A stretch of 6,676 nucleotides of DNA from JBCDBH01 sp039184055 (GTDB taxonomy: Bacteria > Acidobacteriota > Thermoanaerobaculia > Multivoradales > J023), in NCBI GenBank assembly GCA_039184055.1, contig JBCDBH010000325.1:1-6676 (forward strand). Reading direction: 5' to 3'. Under the pieces are notes generated by a model. It was not told the DNA's origin and ran no database searches. It worked only from the letters and a program-made list of their open reading frames with translations. Position numbers and translations under genes: made by a program. This document shows positions 5,658 to 6,676 of the stretch, one piece after another (position 1 is the first letter of the stretch; each line of letters starts with the position of its first letter).

Positions 5658-6676
5658 ATGACCGCACCCAAAATCGCCATCAACGGCTTTGGCCGCATCG
5701 GCCGCATGGTGACTCGTATAGCAAAGCAAAACAAGCACTTCGACGTCGTCGCCGTCAACGATCTGGCGAGCGCCAAAGAGCTTGCGTACACCTTCAAATA
5801 CGATTCGGTTCACGGCCGGTACAACGGTACCGTCACCGTCGAAGGCAATCGCATGACGATCGACGGCGATCCTTTCGAGGTGCTCAGCGAGAAGGATCCG
5901 GAAAAGCTCCCCTGGGCCGAGCTCGGGGTTGATTACGTGATCGAAGCCACCGGTCGCTTCCGGCGGATCGAGGAGCTCGAGCACCATCTCGAAGCGGGTG
6001 CCAAGCGGGTGATCATCACGGTGCCGACCAAGGACTATCTCGAGAGCACGGTGGTGCTCGGGGTCAACGACCACGTGATCGAGGGCGCCAAGATCATCTC
6101 CAACGCCAGCTGCACGACCAATTGCGCCGCGCCAATGGTGTCGGTGCTCCAGGAGCACTTCGGGATCAAACGCGGTCTGCTCACCACCGTGCACGCCTAC
6201 ACCTCGAGCCAGAGCCTGGTCGATGCCGCCGACGCCAAGAACCCGCGTCGTGCCCGTCACGCCGCGATCAACATCATTCCCACCACCACCGGCGCCGCCA
6301 AGGCGGTGGAGCGAGTGATTCCCGAGGTCACCGGAAAACTCGACGGCATGGCGATGCGCGTGCCGGTACCCGACGGCAGCGTGGTCGACATGGTGGTCGA
6401 GCTCGAACAGGACGTCACCATCGAAGCGGTCAACAACGCGATGATCGACGCGGCGGCGAACCGTCTGGCCGGCATCATGTCGATCGCCGAGGATCCGATC
6501 GTCTCGACCGATATCGTCGGCGACCGTCATTCGTGCATCTTCGATCCCTTCCTCACCCAGGTGCTCCAGGGCCGGATGGTCAAGGTGATCGGCTGGTACG
6601 ACAACGAGTTCGGCTATAGCGCCCGGGTCGAAGATCTGATCAGCCGCCTGGCGGTCAAAGACGGTCTGACCCCGAC
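5658..6676 (+). CDS. gap: Glyceraldehyde-3-phosphate dehydrogenase, 3' end cut by the window
   Basis: This enzyme oxidises glyceraldehyde 3-phosphate to 1,3-bisphosphoglycerate with NAD(P)+ and phosphate in the cytosol, and works in reverse in gluconeogenesis. The frame is open for 339 codons with no stop before the edge; the family is about 330-345 residues, so only a few codons are missing. The N-terminal Rossmann motif is INGFGRIGRM (8-17), with D35 in VAVNDL at the position that normally favours NAD+. The active site is SNASCTTNC with C152, and H179 is in TTVHAYT. The phosphate-binding region includes TTTGAAKAV (209-217) and R234 in MAMRVPVPDGS, and the C-terminal signature WYDNEFGYS is at 313-321. 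The segment TVPTKDYLESTVVLGVND differs from the enterobacterial type and recalls GapA variants of other phyla. It diverges from eno. The NAD/NADP preference is not certain, because residues 190-191 are Ala-Ala. Confidence 0.97.
   Translation, partial: MTAPKIAINGFGRIGRMVTRIAKQNKHFDVVAVNDLASAKELAYTFKYDSVHGRYNGTVTVEGNRMTIDGDPFEVLSEKDPEKLPWAELGVDYVIEATGRFRRIEELEHHLEAGAKRVIITVPTKDYLESTVVLGVNDHVIEGAKIISNASCTTNCAAPMVSVLQEHFGIKRGLLTTVHAYTSSQSLVDAADAKNPRRARHAAINIIPTTTGAAKAVERVIPEVTGKLDGMAMRVPVPDGSVVDMVVELEQDVTIEAVNNAMIDAAANRLAGIMSIAEDPIVSTDIVGDRHSCIFDPFLTQVLQGRMVKVIGWYDNEFGYSARVEDLISRLAVKDGLTP

Noticed and set aside
5634..6530. 298-codon open frame on the minus strand opposite gap
   Set aside because: Low-complexity His/Asp/Gly-rich translation and full overlap with a gap gene that has every active-site motif.

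Overview
The window reads as an ordinary chromosomal stretch of a GC-rich Gram-negative-type bacterium. Protein style (a FadJ-like beta-oxidation enzyme, an ECF sigma factor followed by a one-pass membrane regulator, and an enolase with a GAPCRSDR motif) would fit Myxococcota or a neighbouring deltaproteobacterial lineage. That taxonomic guess is weak and rests on impression, not on any search. No mobile element, tRNA, rRNA, CRISPR array or phage gene is visible.

Layout: four genes lie on the minus strand and one on the plus strand. From right to left on the minus strand are enolase (4113-5423), a bifunctional FadJ-like enoyl-CoA hydratase/3-hydroxyacyl-CoA dehydrogenase (1796-3967), an ECF-type RNA polymerase sigma factor (1030-1584, start uncertain) and a one-pass membrane protein that looks like a cysteine-free anti-sigma factor (32-880). 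On the plus strand, glyceraldehyde-3-phosphate dehydrogenase starts at 5658 and runs off the right edge, probably only a few codons short of its end.

How they work together: gap and eno diverge from a shared 234-bp region, so two steps of lower glycolysis/gluconeogenesis may be controlled together. That region holds a nested inverted repeat, a GC-rich hairpin on the enolase side and a possible extended -10 element for gap. The fadJ gene has its own near-consensus sigma-70 type promoter (TTGACA, 17 bp, TACCAT) between it and enolase, so it is probably transcribed independently. No thiolase partner (FadI/FadA) is in the window. The sigma factor and the membrane protein form a probable signalling pair; a 149-bp gap between them carries a strong imperfect hairpin built from tandem repeats, which may adjust their relative expression.

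I did not find a convincing new biological system. The points most worth a second look are the cysteine-free anti-sigma-like protein with its intergenic hairpin, and the structured eno/gap divergent region.
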